From positions 1 to 11,059 of the forward strand of contig JBLIOL010000184.1 in the NCBI GenBank assembly GCA_047639615.1: a DNA stretch of 11,059 nucleotides, written 5' to 3'. This DNA comes from CAYWNK01 sp047639615 (lineage in GTDB: Bacteria > Planctomycetota > UBA1135 > GCA-002686595). Below, one piece after another: positions 1 to 7,139 of the stretch. The notes under the pieces were generated by a model. That model did no database searches. It was not told the DNA's origin and saw nothing but the letters and a program-made list of their open reading frames with translations. The position numbers and the translations under genes were made by a program. Every line of letters starts with the position of its first letter. Positions within the stretch are counted from its first letter, which is position 1.

Positions 1-37
1 CAGGTGCCGAAGGCATCAAAGGTGCCCTCGGCACCTG
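1..37. repeat. REP-like hairpin 1 (inverted repeat)
   Basis: Perfect 10-base arms CAGGTGCCGA (1-10) and TCGGCACCTG (28-37) pair. After one mismatch a second stem, GGCA (12-15) with TGCC (23-26), closes a 7-base loop. The left arm touches the window edge, so the repeat may continue further left. The GGTGCC/GGCACC core resembles the extragenic palindromes often associated with REP-type Y1 transposases, but no transposase is visible here, so that link is inference. Confidence 0.6.
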
Positions 38-40
38 AGT

Positions 41-81
41 GAGTTATGAATTTTTGTGCCTGACCCCATTCGTCATAACTC
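41..81. repeat. REP-like hairpin 2 (inverted repeat)
   Basis: Perfect 9-base arms GAGTTATGA (41-49) and TCATAACTC (73-81) enclose a 23-base loop that contains TTTTTGTGCCTGACCCC. The loop motif GTGCCTGACCCC resembles a phrase I associate with dispersed extragenic repeats in many bacterial genomes; that memory is not checked here. It lies 3 bases after the first hairpin, so the two form a tandem palindromic cluster. Confidence 0.55.
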
Positions 82-119
82 GCCATCCCCAGCAACCCCG
101 ACCCTCCCGTCGCCAGCCA

Positions 120-134
120 CCGGCCTACGGCCGG
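120..134. repeat. GC-rich hairpin
   Basis: CCGGCC (120-125) and GGCCGG (129-134) form a 6-bp stem around the 3-base loop TAC. It lies between the REP-like pair and the 165-bp element and is not followed by a T-run. It may be a remnant of another small repeat or chance pairing in GC-rich DNA. Confidence 0.35.
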
Positions 135-148
135 GCGCCGTCGGTCTC

Positions 149-313
149 TAACAGGCCGCTTAAGAAAACAGCGGCCCAGCGATTGGTTTCCACGGATCGT
201 CTGGCAAGGCGACAGGTTCCCCCATAGAGGTGGCTATTTGGGGGTTCTGGCAACGCAGCCAGGCGCTTCGTGGGAGCCGAGCGACAGGTCGCTGTTTTTT
301 AAGCGGGCTGCTA
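149..313 (-). mobile_element. MITE-like 165-bp element, copy 1
   Basis: This non-coding element is about 95% identical to the reverse complement of 8469-8632, with 7 substitutions and one 1-base indel by eye. Terminal inverted repeats lie at about 151-173 and 290-311 (right end CGCTGTTTTTTAAGCGGG...) and are bounded by TA at 149-150 and 312-313. Internal hairpins include CCCCC-ATAG / CTAT-TT-GGGGG (about 217-245) and AGCGA-CAGG-TCGCT (280-293). The right TA plus the first element base form the TAG stop of the minus-strand gene at 311-877. The strand given follows that gene, which reads into the same element end as in copy 2. It has no transposase and would be non-autonomous. The TA borders suggest a TA target-site duplication, as made by IS630/Tc1-type transposases (inference). 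Confidence 0.85.
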
Positions 314-877
314 AAGGCTCTCGGCGCGCTGGCGCAGCCACTCGGCTTCGGCCAGCATGCCGTAGAGGTCCGCGTGGTCGGACTCCGGCAAGCGGTAGCG
401 CTTGCCATCTCCGCGGGCGTAGACGCCCGCGGGCGCCTCAGCGCGATCTTCCACAGCCTCGGACGTACCTAGCAATTGAACGCAGCGCGCCTGCGCCAGG
501 GTCTGCACACGCAGCTCGAGCTTGGCAGCCTCCGCGAGCAGTTGAGCCGCACCCCAGTCCAAGTAGCGCTGAGCAAAGGGCGGCAGATTCTCGACGGGTG
601 CTGGGTCCTCGACTGCTTCCAGCACCTCCGTGCGCGCTTGCTGCTGCGCCTGCATGGCCACATTCGCAACGGACTGCCGCAGAGGGCGGGCTGGCTCGCT
701 TTGAGCCAGAGCCCGAATCACTTCGGGTGCCAGTGCCTCCGAGCCTGGGCTTGAGTGGCGCGAATCATCCTTGCGCACGACGGCCAAGGCCGCCCCGAAC
801 AGGAACATAGGGGCCACAAGGAGCGCGGCGCGCGCCGGTTTGCGAGACCAGAAAGGGGTGCGGCGTCTAGGGTGCAT
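311..877 (-). CDS. hypothetical membrane-anchored protein (188 aa)
   Basis: I do not recognise the family. A basic N-terminus rich in Arg and Lys precedes one hydrophobic segment (about residues 15-34), which fits an N-in signal anchor. The remaining roughly 150 residues are hydrophilic, rich in Ala, Glu, Gln and Arg, probably helical, and would face outside the cytoplasm. The start is well supported: GGAGGA lies 6-7 bases upstream of the ATG, and third codon positions are GC-rich as in neighbouring genes. The gene lies 78 bases downstream of the coiled-coil gene on the same strand, so co-transcription is likely. Its TAG stop is shared with the end of the 165-bp element. The Shine-Dalgarno and start codon lie inside a perfect inverted repeat, described separately. 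Overlapping plus-strand frames look like shadows. Confidence 0.7.
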   Translation of the reverse strand: MHPRRRTPFWSRKPARAALLVAPMFLFGAALAVVRKDDSRHSSPGSEALAPEVIRALAQSEPARPLRQSVANVAMQAQQQARTEVLEAVEDPAPVENLPPFAQRYLDWGAAQLLAEAAKLELRVQTLAQARCVQLLGTSEAVEDRAEAPAGVYARGDGKRYRLPESDHADLYGMLAEAEWLRQRAESL

Positions 878-896
878 GAAAGTCCTCCATGCACCC
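870..896 (-). promoter_or_regulatory. hairpin enclosing Shine-Dalgarno and start codon
   Basis: Read on the minus strand, GGGTGCATG and CATGCACCC are perfect 9-base complementary arms around the 9-base loop GAGGACTTT. The Shine-Dalgarno GGAGGA occupies the end of the 5' arm and the loop, and the ATG start (877-875) lies in the 3' arm. In mRNA this would expose the Shine-Dalgarno while pairing the start codon. It could set or modulate translation of the 311-877 gene. It overlaps coding sequence, so chance cannot be excluded. Confidence 0.45.
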
Positions 897-955
897 TTCG
901 GCGTCGAAACCCAACGAACCGCATTCCTAATCGGAATTCCGGCGCAGTCCCAGGC

Positions 956-1756
956 TCAAGTCGAGACTGGAGCCTTCTCCACGGCCTGCGCGACCTGCGC
1001 CGACAGGGACTTGGCCACCACCGGCGTACGTGAGATGCGCATGAGCCGCATGCCGAAGGCCATCAGGCCCATGGATGCCAGGCAGAGCACAGCGAAGAGC
1101 ACCAGCGGCGCGTTGTCTCCCAGACCGGTGAACAGGTCTAGTGAATAGGCACGCTCATCCCCCGCCAGGCGTCCGATCAGTCCAGGCACCAGCAGGCCGG
1201 CGAGTAGCAGACAGACGGCTGCCAGGGCCAGTAGCGAGCGGGCGTAGGCGGCGCGGGTAGCTTCGGGAACCTGCGAAACCAAGGTACGCAATTCCGCACG
1301 CGCCTCCTCACGCTCGGCGACGATCTGCTGCATGGCGCGCCCGTGCTCCGCCGAAAGCGCCCAGGCCCGGTCGTGGGCCTCACGCACCTCCTTCTCGGAG
1401 CTCTGACGATCCTCCACCAGACGCAATTCCAGCGCGCGCAACTTGCCCTCGGACTCGCCGCGGACTCGCTCCGCCTGCTGCGCCTCGCCCATCAGTCGCG
1501 TGGTCTCTCCGCGGGCATGCTCGACCTCCTCGGCGGCGCGCTTCTCATTCGCGATGGCCGCCGCCAAGACACGGCGTACATCCTCGCGCGCTTCACGTGA
1601 CTTGGCAGCATCGGCCAAGGCACGCTGTGCCAGGCTGGCGTGATGTTCCTTCTCCAGGCGCATGCGCGCAGAATCGGAACGCTCCGCCGTGAGTTGACGT
1701 GTCAGATCCGCAGCCCGCTGGGCGTGGCTAGCCTGACTACTTCGGCTCCAGTTCAT
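956..1756 (-). CDS. coiled-coil protein with two C-terminal membrane helices (266 aa)
   Basis: No named family is recognised. Residues about 10-165 are charged and rich in Ala, Glu and Arg without proline, giving a long helical, probably coiled-coil region. Two hydrophobic segments follow at about 174-196 and 216-238, joined by a short loop of about 20 residues, and a short tail ends the protein. This architecture suggests a cytoplasmic coiled coil tethered to the inner membrane by a helical hairpin, perhaps a scaffold or structural role (inference). The ATG at 1756 has a purine-rich GAGAGGGG about 8 bases upstream. It is the first of two minus-strand genes, with 311-877 downstream, and is divergent from the ABC operon, so the 279-base spacer probably carries promoters for both directions. 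Confidence 0.75.
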   Translation of the reverse strand: MNWSRSSQASHAQRAADLTRQLTAERSDSARMRLEKEHHASLAQRALADAAKSREAREDVRRVLAAAIANEKRAAEEVEHARGETTRLMGEAQQAERVRGESEGKLRALELRLVEDRQSSEKEVREAHDRAWALSAEHGRAMQQIVAEREEARAELRTLVSQVPEATRAAYARSLLALAAVCLLLAGLLVPGLIGRLAGDERAYSLDLFTGLGDNAPLVLFAVLCLASMGLMAFGMRLMRISRTPVVAKSLSAQVAQAVEKAPVST

Positions 1757-2035
1757 GAGTGACCCCTCTCTCGTGATGCGTACAGGATCCAGCCTAGGGA
1801 ACCGCGCGGGCCGGATCCAAGTTCCTTCAGATTCCCCGCGACTACGGCGTCCCGATGCTGAGCCTGCCTATCACGCAAAAGGCCAGTCAAAGAGGCCCCG
1901 CAGGGGCCCATGAACACACTAGGGCGCGCCAGAGCCTTGCGGAGCACCCGCGCAGCCGGTATCACACTTGCCTCTCGCGCCCTCCCGTACACCGCTCAAG
2001 TACAGCTCCAAAACCGCGTGGCGGAGCTTCCCTCG
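1757..2035. promoter_or_regulatory. divergent intergenic region
   Basis: This spacer separates the minus-strand coiled-coil gene from the plus-strand ABC operon and should hold promoters for both, although I see no clear -35/-10 pair. It contains a GC hairpin, GGCCCC-GCA-GGGGCC at 1894-1908. On the minus strand this is followed by TCTTTG, a weak terminator-like pattern with no obvious gene to serve. Open frames crossing the region are not convincing. Confidence 0.4.
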
Positions 2036-2974
2036 ATGATTGAACTTCAGAACCTGTCGAAACGCTTCGGCACTTTCAGGGCCGTGGATGACGTCAGCCT
2101 CACGGTTGGTTCCGGGGAAGTCCTCGGCTTCCTCGGCCCGAACGGCGCCGGCAAGTCCACCACCATGAAGATGGTGGCCGGCTTCCTGATGCCCACTCAC
2201 GGCACGGTCAAGGTTGCCGGTCACGACGTGATCGCCGACCCCATGAGCGTCAAGCGCGCCATCGGCTACCTGCCGGAAGGCGCGCCGCTCTATCCCGACA
2301 TGACCCCCATGGGCCTGCTCAAGTTCGCCGCCTCCGCGCGCGACCTGCCGAAGGCCACCCGGCGCCAGTCCATCGAGCGCGTCATCGAACGTGTGGAACT
2401 GGGTAGCGTGCGCAACAAGCGCATCGAGACCCTGTCCAAAGGCTTCAAGCGGCGCGTCGGTCTGGGACTCGCAATCCTGCACGACCCCGAAGTGCTGATC
2501 TTGGACGAGCCTACCGATGGCCTCGATCCGACCCAGAAGCACCACGTACGCACGCTCATCAAGGAGATGTCCCAGGGCAAGGTGATCGTGCTCTCGACGC
2601 ACATCCTGGAAGAGGTCGAAGCGGTCTGCACGCGCGCCGTGATCATCGCCCAGGGTAAGCTCAAGTTCGACGGCTCCCCCGAGGAGCTGCGCCTCAAATC
2701 GCGCTACGCGGGCGCGGTTGAGCTGCGCCTCGGCAGCCATGTTCAAGGCGCGCGCGAAGCGCTGGCCGGATTGGCCGGCGTCGCTGCAGTCGAAGAACTT
2801 CCGGAGCAAGACGGCCAACCCGGCTGGCTCGTGATCGCCGGCGAAGGTGGCACGGTGCTTTCTCAGGTGCTCGCTGCCTCCCAGGAGCACAATTGGCACG
2901 TGACCGGCATTCACGTGGATCGCGGCCGCCTCGACGAGGTCTTCCGCACCATCACGCAAGGGATGGTGGCCTAG
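2036..2974 (+). CDS. ABC transporter ATP-binding protein, GldA-like (312 aa)
   Basis: Cytoplasmic ATPase that powers the exporter encoded by the next genes. Walker A is GPNGAGKST (34-42), the Q-loop position carries Glu in GYLPEGAPLY (from about 77), as in other GldA/ABC-2-type ATPases, the signature is LSKGF (133-137), Walker B is VLILDEP (153-159), a D-loop GLDPTQ follows, and the switch His lies in STHIL (H189). A C-terminal domain of about 90 residues is typical of ABC-2 export ATPases. I chose ATG 2036 because the typical family N-terminus MIELQNLSKRFG begins there and GGAG lies upstream. The frame is open further upstream (ATG at 1910), but the extra 42 residues look non-family. The stop lies 1 base before the permease start, indicating tight coupling. 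The substrate cannot be read from the sequence. Confidence 0.93.
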   Translation: MIELQNLSKRFGTFRAVDDVSLTVGSGEVLGFLGPNGAGKSTTMKMVAGFLMPTHGTVKVAGHDVIADPMSVKRAIGYLPEGAPLYPDMTPMGLLKFAASARDLPKATRRQSIERVIERVELGSVRNKRIETLSKGFKRRVGLGLAILHDPEVLILDEPTDGLDPTQKHHVRTLIKEMSQGKVIVLSTHILEEVEAVCTRAVIIAQGKLKFDGSPEELRLKSRYAGAVELRLGSHVQGAREALAGLAGVAAVEELPEQDGQPGWLVIAGEGGTVLSQVLAASQEHNWHVTGIHVDRGRLDEVFRTITQGMVA

Positions 2975-2975
2975 C

Positions 2976-3710
2976 ATGCGCGGCACACTCGTCGTCCTAC
3001 GTCGTGAGCTGGCCGGGTACTTCGGTACCCCGGTGGCCTACGTATTCCTGATCATCTTCCTGCTCATGGCGGGCGCCCTGACCTGGGTCTTCGGCCGTTT
3101 CTATGACGGCGGCCAAGCGGACCTGCGCGCCTTCTTCAACTGGATCCCGATCCTCTTCCTGGTGCTGGTACCAGCGCTCTCCATGCGCCTGTGGGCCGAA
3201 GAGCGGCGCAGCGGAACCGTAGAGTTCCTGCTAACCCTGCCCATATCCAACGCCCAAGCGGTCATCGGCAAGTTCCTGGCGGCCTGGATATTCATGGCCG
3301 TGGCCCTGGCACTGACCGCCACCAACTGGTGGACGGTGGCCTACCTAGGCGACCCCGACCACGGCGTAATCGTCGCGAGCTACTTGGGCAGCCTGCTCAT
3401 GGCCGGCGGCTACCTGGCCATCGGCGGCTTCGTCTCGGCCATGACCAAGAACCAGGTGATCGCCTTCGTGATCAGCCTGGTGGCCTGCTTCCTCTTCATG
3501 CTCGGCGGCATCCCCGGCGTGGTGGAGAGCGCACGCGATCTGCTCGGCAACCAAGCCGCGGAAGTGCTCGCCTCCTTCAGCTTCCAAAACCGCTTCGCCG
3601 CCATCTCGCGCGGCGTCGTAGGCCTGCCCGACCTGGTGTTTTTCCTGTCTCTGATCGGCCTCTTCCTCTACGCCAACGTAGTGGCAATCGACCTCAAGAA
3701 GGCCGACTGA
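2976..3710 (+). CDS. ABC-2 type transporter permease, GldF-like (244 aa)
   Basis: Inner-membrane permease partner of the preceding ATPase. Six hydrophobic segments are visible at about residues 18-40, 56-72, 102-122, 133-153, 157-177 and 215-235. The N-terminal block RRELAGYFGTPVAYVF and the cytoplasmic stretch RLWAEERRSGTVEFLLTLP after helix 2 are hallmarks of the GldF/NosY-like ABC-2 permease group. Its length of about 240 residues matches that group. The gene begins 2 bases after the ATPase stop and ends 14 bases before the GldG-like gene, so it is mid-operon. In Bacteroidota, GldA, GldF and GldG are linked to gliding. Outside that phylum the same set is widespread and its substrate is mostly unknown, so gliding should not be assumed here. 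Confidence 0.92.
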   Translation: MRGTLVVLRRELAGYFGTPVAYVFLIIFLLMAGALTWVFGRFYDGGQADLRAFFNWIPILFLVLVPALSMRLWAEERRSGTVEFLLTLPISNAQAVIGKFLAAWIFMAVALALTATNWWTVAYLGDPDHGVIVASYLGSLLMAGGYLAIGGFVSAMTKNQVIAFVISLVACFLFMLGGIPGVVESARDLLGNQAAEVLASFSFQNRFAAISRGVVGLPDLVFFLSLIGLFLYANVVAIDLKKAD

Positions 3711-3724
3711 GGGCCCCAAGTACC

Positions 3725-5638
3725 ATGTTCAAGAGCCTCTTTTCTTTCACCGGTCTCGCGCTCGCCACGCTGCTATTCGTGGCGCTCAACGCGCTCTCCT
3801 CCAGCGCCTTCCGCGGCGCACGGGTGGACCTGACCGAGCACGGCCTCTACACCCTCTCCCAGGGCAGCCGCAACATCCTTGGCAACTTGGATGAGCCGGT
3901 CACCCTGCGACTGTTCTACTCGCGCACCCTGGCCCTCAAGGAGCTGGGCAGCACGCCCGTTCCGGCCTACGCCCAGCGCGTGCAGGAATTACTCGAGGAG
4001 TACGAAGCCGCCTCCGGCGACCTGCTCCAGTTGGAAATCGTCGACCCACAGCCCTACTCCGAGGAGGAGGACGCGGCCGTCGGCTTCGGCCTGCGCGGTG
4101 CGCGCGTCTCGCGTGCGGGCGATCAGTTCTTCCTCGGTTTGGCCGGCACGAACAGTGTCGACGACCTGGAGACGATCCCCTTCTTCGATCCCGCCAAGGA
4201 AGCCTCCTTGGAGTACGAGCTCACGCAGCTCGTCTACCGCCTCGCGGTCAGTGACAAGCCGGTCATCGGCCTGCTCTCCAGCCTGCCCATGGAAGGCGTG
4301 CCCTCCCAGGATCCGCGCAATCCCGCCCCTAGCGAGACCTGGGTGATCATGGATTGGCTACGCCAGTCCCTGGAAGTTCAAAGCCTCGCCGCTGACGTGG
4401 AGGAGATTCCCAGCGAGGTGGACGTGCTGATGCTCGTGCACCCCAAGGCGCTCTCCACGGCCACCGAATACGCCATCGACCAGTTTGCCATGCGCGGCGG
4501 TCGCATCCTGGCCTTCGTCGACCCCTACAGCCTCTTCGACCCGACCCAGGGCAACCCGCAGATGGGCGGCATGGGCGCGGACAAAACCTCGCACCTGGAC
4601 TCGCTCCTGACGGCCTGGGGCGTGAGCGTCGACGCAGCCAAGATCGTGGGCGACAACCAGCGCGGTCGCAACGTGCAAGGTCCCGGAGGCATGGGCGTGA
4701 GCCTGCCGCTGTTCCTAACCGTGACCCCGGAGGAGCTCTCATCCGAGGACTTCACCACCGCGGAACTGAGCAACGTCTCCTTCTTTGCACCTGGCCACAT
4801 CAGCCAGGTGGAGGGAGCCAGCACCAGCTTGGAGGTCTTGGCCCACACCACCGAGGAAGGCGCCGGCGAACTCGACACTTTCCACCTGCAGTACCAGCAG
4901 GACTTCGCGCGCCTGGCTGAGCTCTTCGAAGCTGACGGCAAGCAACGCAACCTGATCGTGCGCCTCACGGGCCCGATCAAGAGCGCCTTCCCCGAGGGCC
5001 GCCCGGCCCCCGTACCGGCTCCCACCGCTGAGGGCGAGGAGCCCGCGCCGCCCACCGAGCTTGCGCCGCACATTGCGGAGTACGACGGCTTCGAAGCCAT
5101 CATCGTGGCCGACGCAGACATCCTGCATAACCAGCTCTGGACCCAAGCTCAGAACTTCTTTGGCCAGGTCGTGCACTCGGCCGTGGCCGGCAACGGCAGC
5201 CTGGTGGCCAACGCCCTAGAAAACCTCTCCGGTTCCACGGACCTGATCAGCCTGCGCAGCCGCGAGGGCTTCCAACGGCCCTTCACCCACAAGGACGACC
5301 TGCGCGAAGCCGCCGAAGAGCAGTACCAGGCCAAGCAACAGGAGCTGGAAGCGCGCCTGCGCGAGACCGAGGAGCAGATCAACCAACTGCGCCAGCCGGC
5401 CGACGACTCGGGCGGCATGCTGATCAACGACGAGCAGCAGAAGGCCCTCGAGACCTTCCAGGAGGAGTACGGTGCCATCGGCAAGGAGCTGCGCGACGTG
5501 CGTCACCAGCTCAACGCTGACATCGATGCCCTGGGCACACGGCTCAAGTGGCTCAACATTGCAGCCGTGCCCCTGGGCCTGATTCTGCTCGGACTTTTGA
5601 CCTTCCTGATCAAGGCTATGACGCGGAGGACCGCATGA
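3725..5638 (+). CDS. GldG-like ABC transporter auxiliary protein (637 aa)
   Basis: Probable extracytoplasmic component of the exporter. A membrane helix at about residues 8-27 is followed by the family start region (RVDLTEHGLYTLSQGSRNIL, then a VTLRLFYS strand) and a long ABC_transp_aux-type region from about 50 to 500, including KPVIGLLSSLPMEG near 178. A Pro/Glu-rich insert lies at about 424-455, a probable coiled coil at about 525-608 and a C-terminal membrane helix at about 612-630. Two terminal anchors with a large middle domain match GldG-type proteins. I chose ATG 3725, 14 bases after the permease stop. The frame is open upstream through the permease gene, but that part is an out-of-frame shadow. 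The stop overlaps the next start (ATGA). Confidence 0.92.
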   Translation: MFKSLFSFTGLALATLLFVALNALSSSAFRGARVDLTEHGLYTLSQGSRNILGNLDEPVTLRLFYSRTLALKELGSTPVPAYAQRVQELLEEYEAASGDLLQLEIVDPQPYSEEEDAAVGFGLRGARVSRAGDQFFLGLAGTNSVDDLETIPFFDPAKEASLEYELTQLVYRLAVSDKPVIGLLSSLPMEGVPSQDPRNPAPSETWVIMDWLRQSLEVQSLAADVEEIPSEVDVLMLVHPKALSTATEYAIDQFAMRGGRILAFVDPYSLFDPTQGNPQMGGMGADKTSHLDSLLTAWGVSVDAAKIVGDNQRGRNVQGPGGMGVSLPLFLTVTPEELSSEDFTTAELSNVSFFAPGHISQVEGASTSLEVLAHTTEEGAGELDTFHLQYQQDFARLAELFEADGKQRNLIVRLTGPIKSAFPEGRPAPVPAPTAEGEEPAPPTELAPHIAEYDGFEAIIVADADILHNQLWTQAQNFFGQVVHSAVAGNGSLVANALENLSGSTDLISLRSREGFQRPFTHKDDLREAAEEQYQAKQQELEARLRETEEQINQLRQPADDSGGMLINDEQQKALETFQEEYGAIGKELRDVRHQLNADIDALGTRLKWLNIAAVPLGLILLGLLTFLIKAMTRRTA

Positions 5639-6927
5639 GCGCCAAGACGATGTTGTGGATGGCCCTGGGGGCCGCGGCCCTGGGCGGCAGCGCCTACTAT
5701 CTGGACAAAAACCGGGCAGCAGCCACCCAACCGGACGAGACCGAGAGCCTCTTCCCGGAGCTCAACGAGCAATTGAACCGCGTCGACCAGCTGAGCATCA
5801 GCACCGCGTCCGGTTCCCTGGTCTTTGCACGCACGGAGGATGCTTGGGCACTGCCCGCTAACGCAGGCTTCCCCGCCGATCGGAGCAAGGTCGGCAAGTT
5901 CCTCTTGGCACTCGAAGCCTCCGAGCGTGTCGAGCGCAAGACGGCCAAGCCCGAACGCTACGGCCAATTAGGCCTGGATAGCGAAGCCGCCGACTCCCCC
6001 ACGATTCACGTGCTGGCCCAGACCGGCGCCGACACGGTGGTGGATCTTTGGGTCGGCAACAAGCGCAGCGCTGGTGCTGGCACGGCCTACTACGTGCGCG
6101 TGGACGGCGAAGATTTCAGTTGGGTGGCCGGCGGTGAGCTAGGCGCGAGCACCACGCTCACCGACTGGGTCGACACCGACCTCGTCGACCTGGCCCGCGA
6201 GCGACTGCAGGCCGTGCGCATCGAGCACTCCGATGGTGAGGCTGTCGTGGCCGCCCGCGCTGCCGATGCTGCCGCAGGCGACAGCATGACCCTGATCAAC
6301 CTGCCCCAGGGCAAGCTGTTGCAGAACGAGTGGGTCACCGGACGCTTCGACAACGCGCTGCAGAAGCTAACCTTTGTAGGCGTTTCTCCGACTTCAGCCG
6401 AGGACTTCCCCACCGAAGCTGTGGTCAAGACCACCTTCTGGACCAAGCACGGCCTAGCGGTGACTCTCGAAACGGCGACCATGGAGAGTGGAGAGTGGCT
6501 TACCCGCGTGAGCGCCGCCTACGATCCCACGGGCGTACCCACTGTCGGCACGGCTCCCGAAGCCGAGGACGAAACGGAAGGCGACGCCGAGGAAGCGCCG
6601 CCCACGCCCGAGAGCCTGCAAGCGGAAGCCGACGTGATCAACGCCAAGGTCGGCACCTGGCTCTACCACCTGCCCCAGCACAAGGCCCAGGCGCTGCGCC
6701 CGCGCATGGACGAGCTGGTTAAGGACCCCGAGCCGGGCGAGCCCATCGAGGCCCTTGACGGCTTTGGCATGCCCACGGAGCTGAACAGCCTGCTAGACCG
6801 CCCGCAAGAGCCCGAGCTGGAAGCTCCCGTAGAGGTGCCCCCGCCCGCGGAAGAGGAGAGCACCGAAGAATCTGAAGAATCCGAAGGCGCCGGCAACACC
6901 GAAGGCGCTGAGGGCGGCGGTCTCTAA
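5635..6927 (+). CDS. DUF4340 domain-containing protein (430 aa)
   Basis: Last gene of the exporter operon. A hydrophobic N-terminal anchor (about residues 5-22) precedes a DUF4340-type region. That domain is recognisable from the repeated pattern of a strand reporting a value (GSLVFARTEDAWAL), a helix (DRSKVGKFLLALEASERVE) and the KPERYGQLGL motif. Proteins of this family usually sit beside GldG-like genes and are thought to be extracytoplasmic partners; their function is not established. The start is firm: GGAGGA lies 4 bases before the ATG, which overlaps the previous stop. Two acidic, low-complexity stretches stand out, one near 305-320 and a Pro/Glu/Ser-rich tail over the last 40 residues, probably disordered. 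Confidence 0.9.
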   Translation: MSAKTMLWMALGAAALGGSAYYLDKNRAAATQPDETESLFPELNEQLNRVDQLSISTASGSLVFARTEDAWALPANAGFPADRSKVGKFLLALEASERVERKTAKPERYGQLGLDSEAADSPTIHVLAQTGADTVVDLWVGNKRSAGAGTAYYVRVDGEDFSWVAGGELGASTTLTDWVDTDLVDLARERLQAVRIEHSDGEAVVAARAADAAAGDSMTLINLPQGKLLQNEWVTGRFDNALQKLTFVGVSPTSAEDFPTEAVVKTTFWTKHGLAVTLETATMESGEWLTRVSAAYDPTGVPTVGTAPEAEDETEGDAEEAPPTPESLQAEADVINAKVGTWLYHLPQHKAQALRPRMDELVKDPEPGEPIEALDGFGMPTELNSLLDRPQEPELEAPVEVPPPAEEESTEESEESEGAGNTEGAEGGGL

Positions 6928-6959
6928 AGGAGACAATAACGATTCGCAAGCTCTCCTAA
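6928..6959 (+). other. orphan Shine-Dalgarno followed by a six-codon frame
   Basis: AGGAG directly follows the DUF4340 stop. Nine bases later comes ATT CGC AAG CTC TCC and then TAA (6957-6959). This looks like the start of a lost downstream gene whose ATG became ATT, or chance. CTCCT at 6953-6957 could pair with AGGAG. No longer reading frame follows. Confidence 0.25.
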
Positions 6960-6995
6960 TGTCCACGCACAATCTGGGCCGATAGACTGAGCTCA

Positions 6996-7077
6996 CTTGG
7001 TGGTTAAAGCCCACCAGGCGAATGGAGCCCGTTTCGGGGTTGGCTAAAGCCGACTCTTGAGCGGGCTCTGCTTCTTT
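6996..7077 (+). terminator. tandem TAAA-loop hairpins, possible operon terminator
   Basis: The first hairpin is CTTGGTGG (6996-7003) with CCACCAGG (7011-7018), loop TTAAAGC. The second is nested: outer arms GAGCCCG (7025-7031) and CGGGCTC (7062-7068), inner arms GGGTTGGC (7037-7044) and GCCGACTC (7049-7056) with two G-U pairs and loop TAAA. TGCTTCTTT follows the outer stem. The position after the DUF4340 gene and before the transporter gene fits a terminator, but the T-tract is interrupted. The shared TAAAGCC at both loops suggests related repeat units or a small structured RNA. Confidence 0.4.
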
Positions 7078-7139
7078 AACGATCGAATCCAGGGGAATGG
7101 CCTGACACGGGCCCTAGCGCGTCGCACCCTACCGCCCAC

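Noticed and set aside
39..227. Plus-strand 62-codon frame
   Set aside because: It crosses the REP-like hairpins and enters the element, and its composition is basic and Pro-rich; nothing supports translation.
238..810. Plus-strand 190-codon frame
   Set aside because: It starts inside the repeat element, is Arg/Pro/Ala-rich, and lies opposite the better supported minus-strand gene with a good ribosome site and membrane anchor.
932..941. Palindrome CGGAATTCCG between the two minus-strand genes
   Set aside because: A single 10-base palindrome without a second copy is not enough to call an operator.
1894..1908. GGCCCC-GCA-GGGGCC hairpin as a terminator
   Set aside because: It has no T-run on the plus strand, only TCTTTG on the minus strand, and no gene upstream of it to terminate.
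1753..1992. Minus-strand 79-codon frame whose stop overlaps the ATG of the coiled-coil gene (ATGA)
   Set aside because: The overlap would suit translational coupling, but the protein has no recognisable features and no convincing ribosome site, so chance is likelier.
1910..2035. N-terminal extension of the ABC ATPase
   Set aside because: The 42 extra residues look unlike any ABC N-terminus, and the family start MIELQNLSKRF falls at 2036.
3191..3724. Upstream extension of the GldG-like gene through the permease gene
   Set aside because: It is an out-of-frame shadow of the permease, Arg/Pro-rich; the membrane helix expected at the N-terminus starts at 3725.
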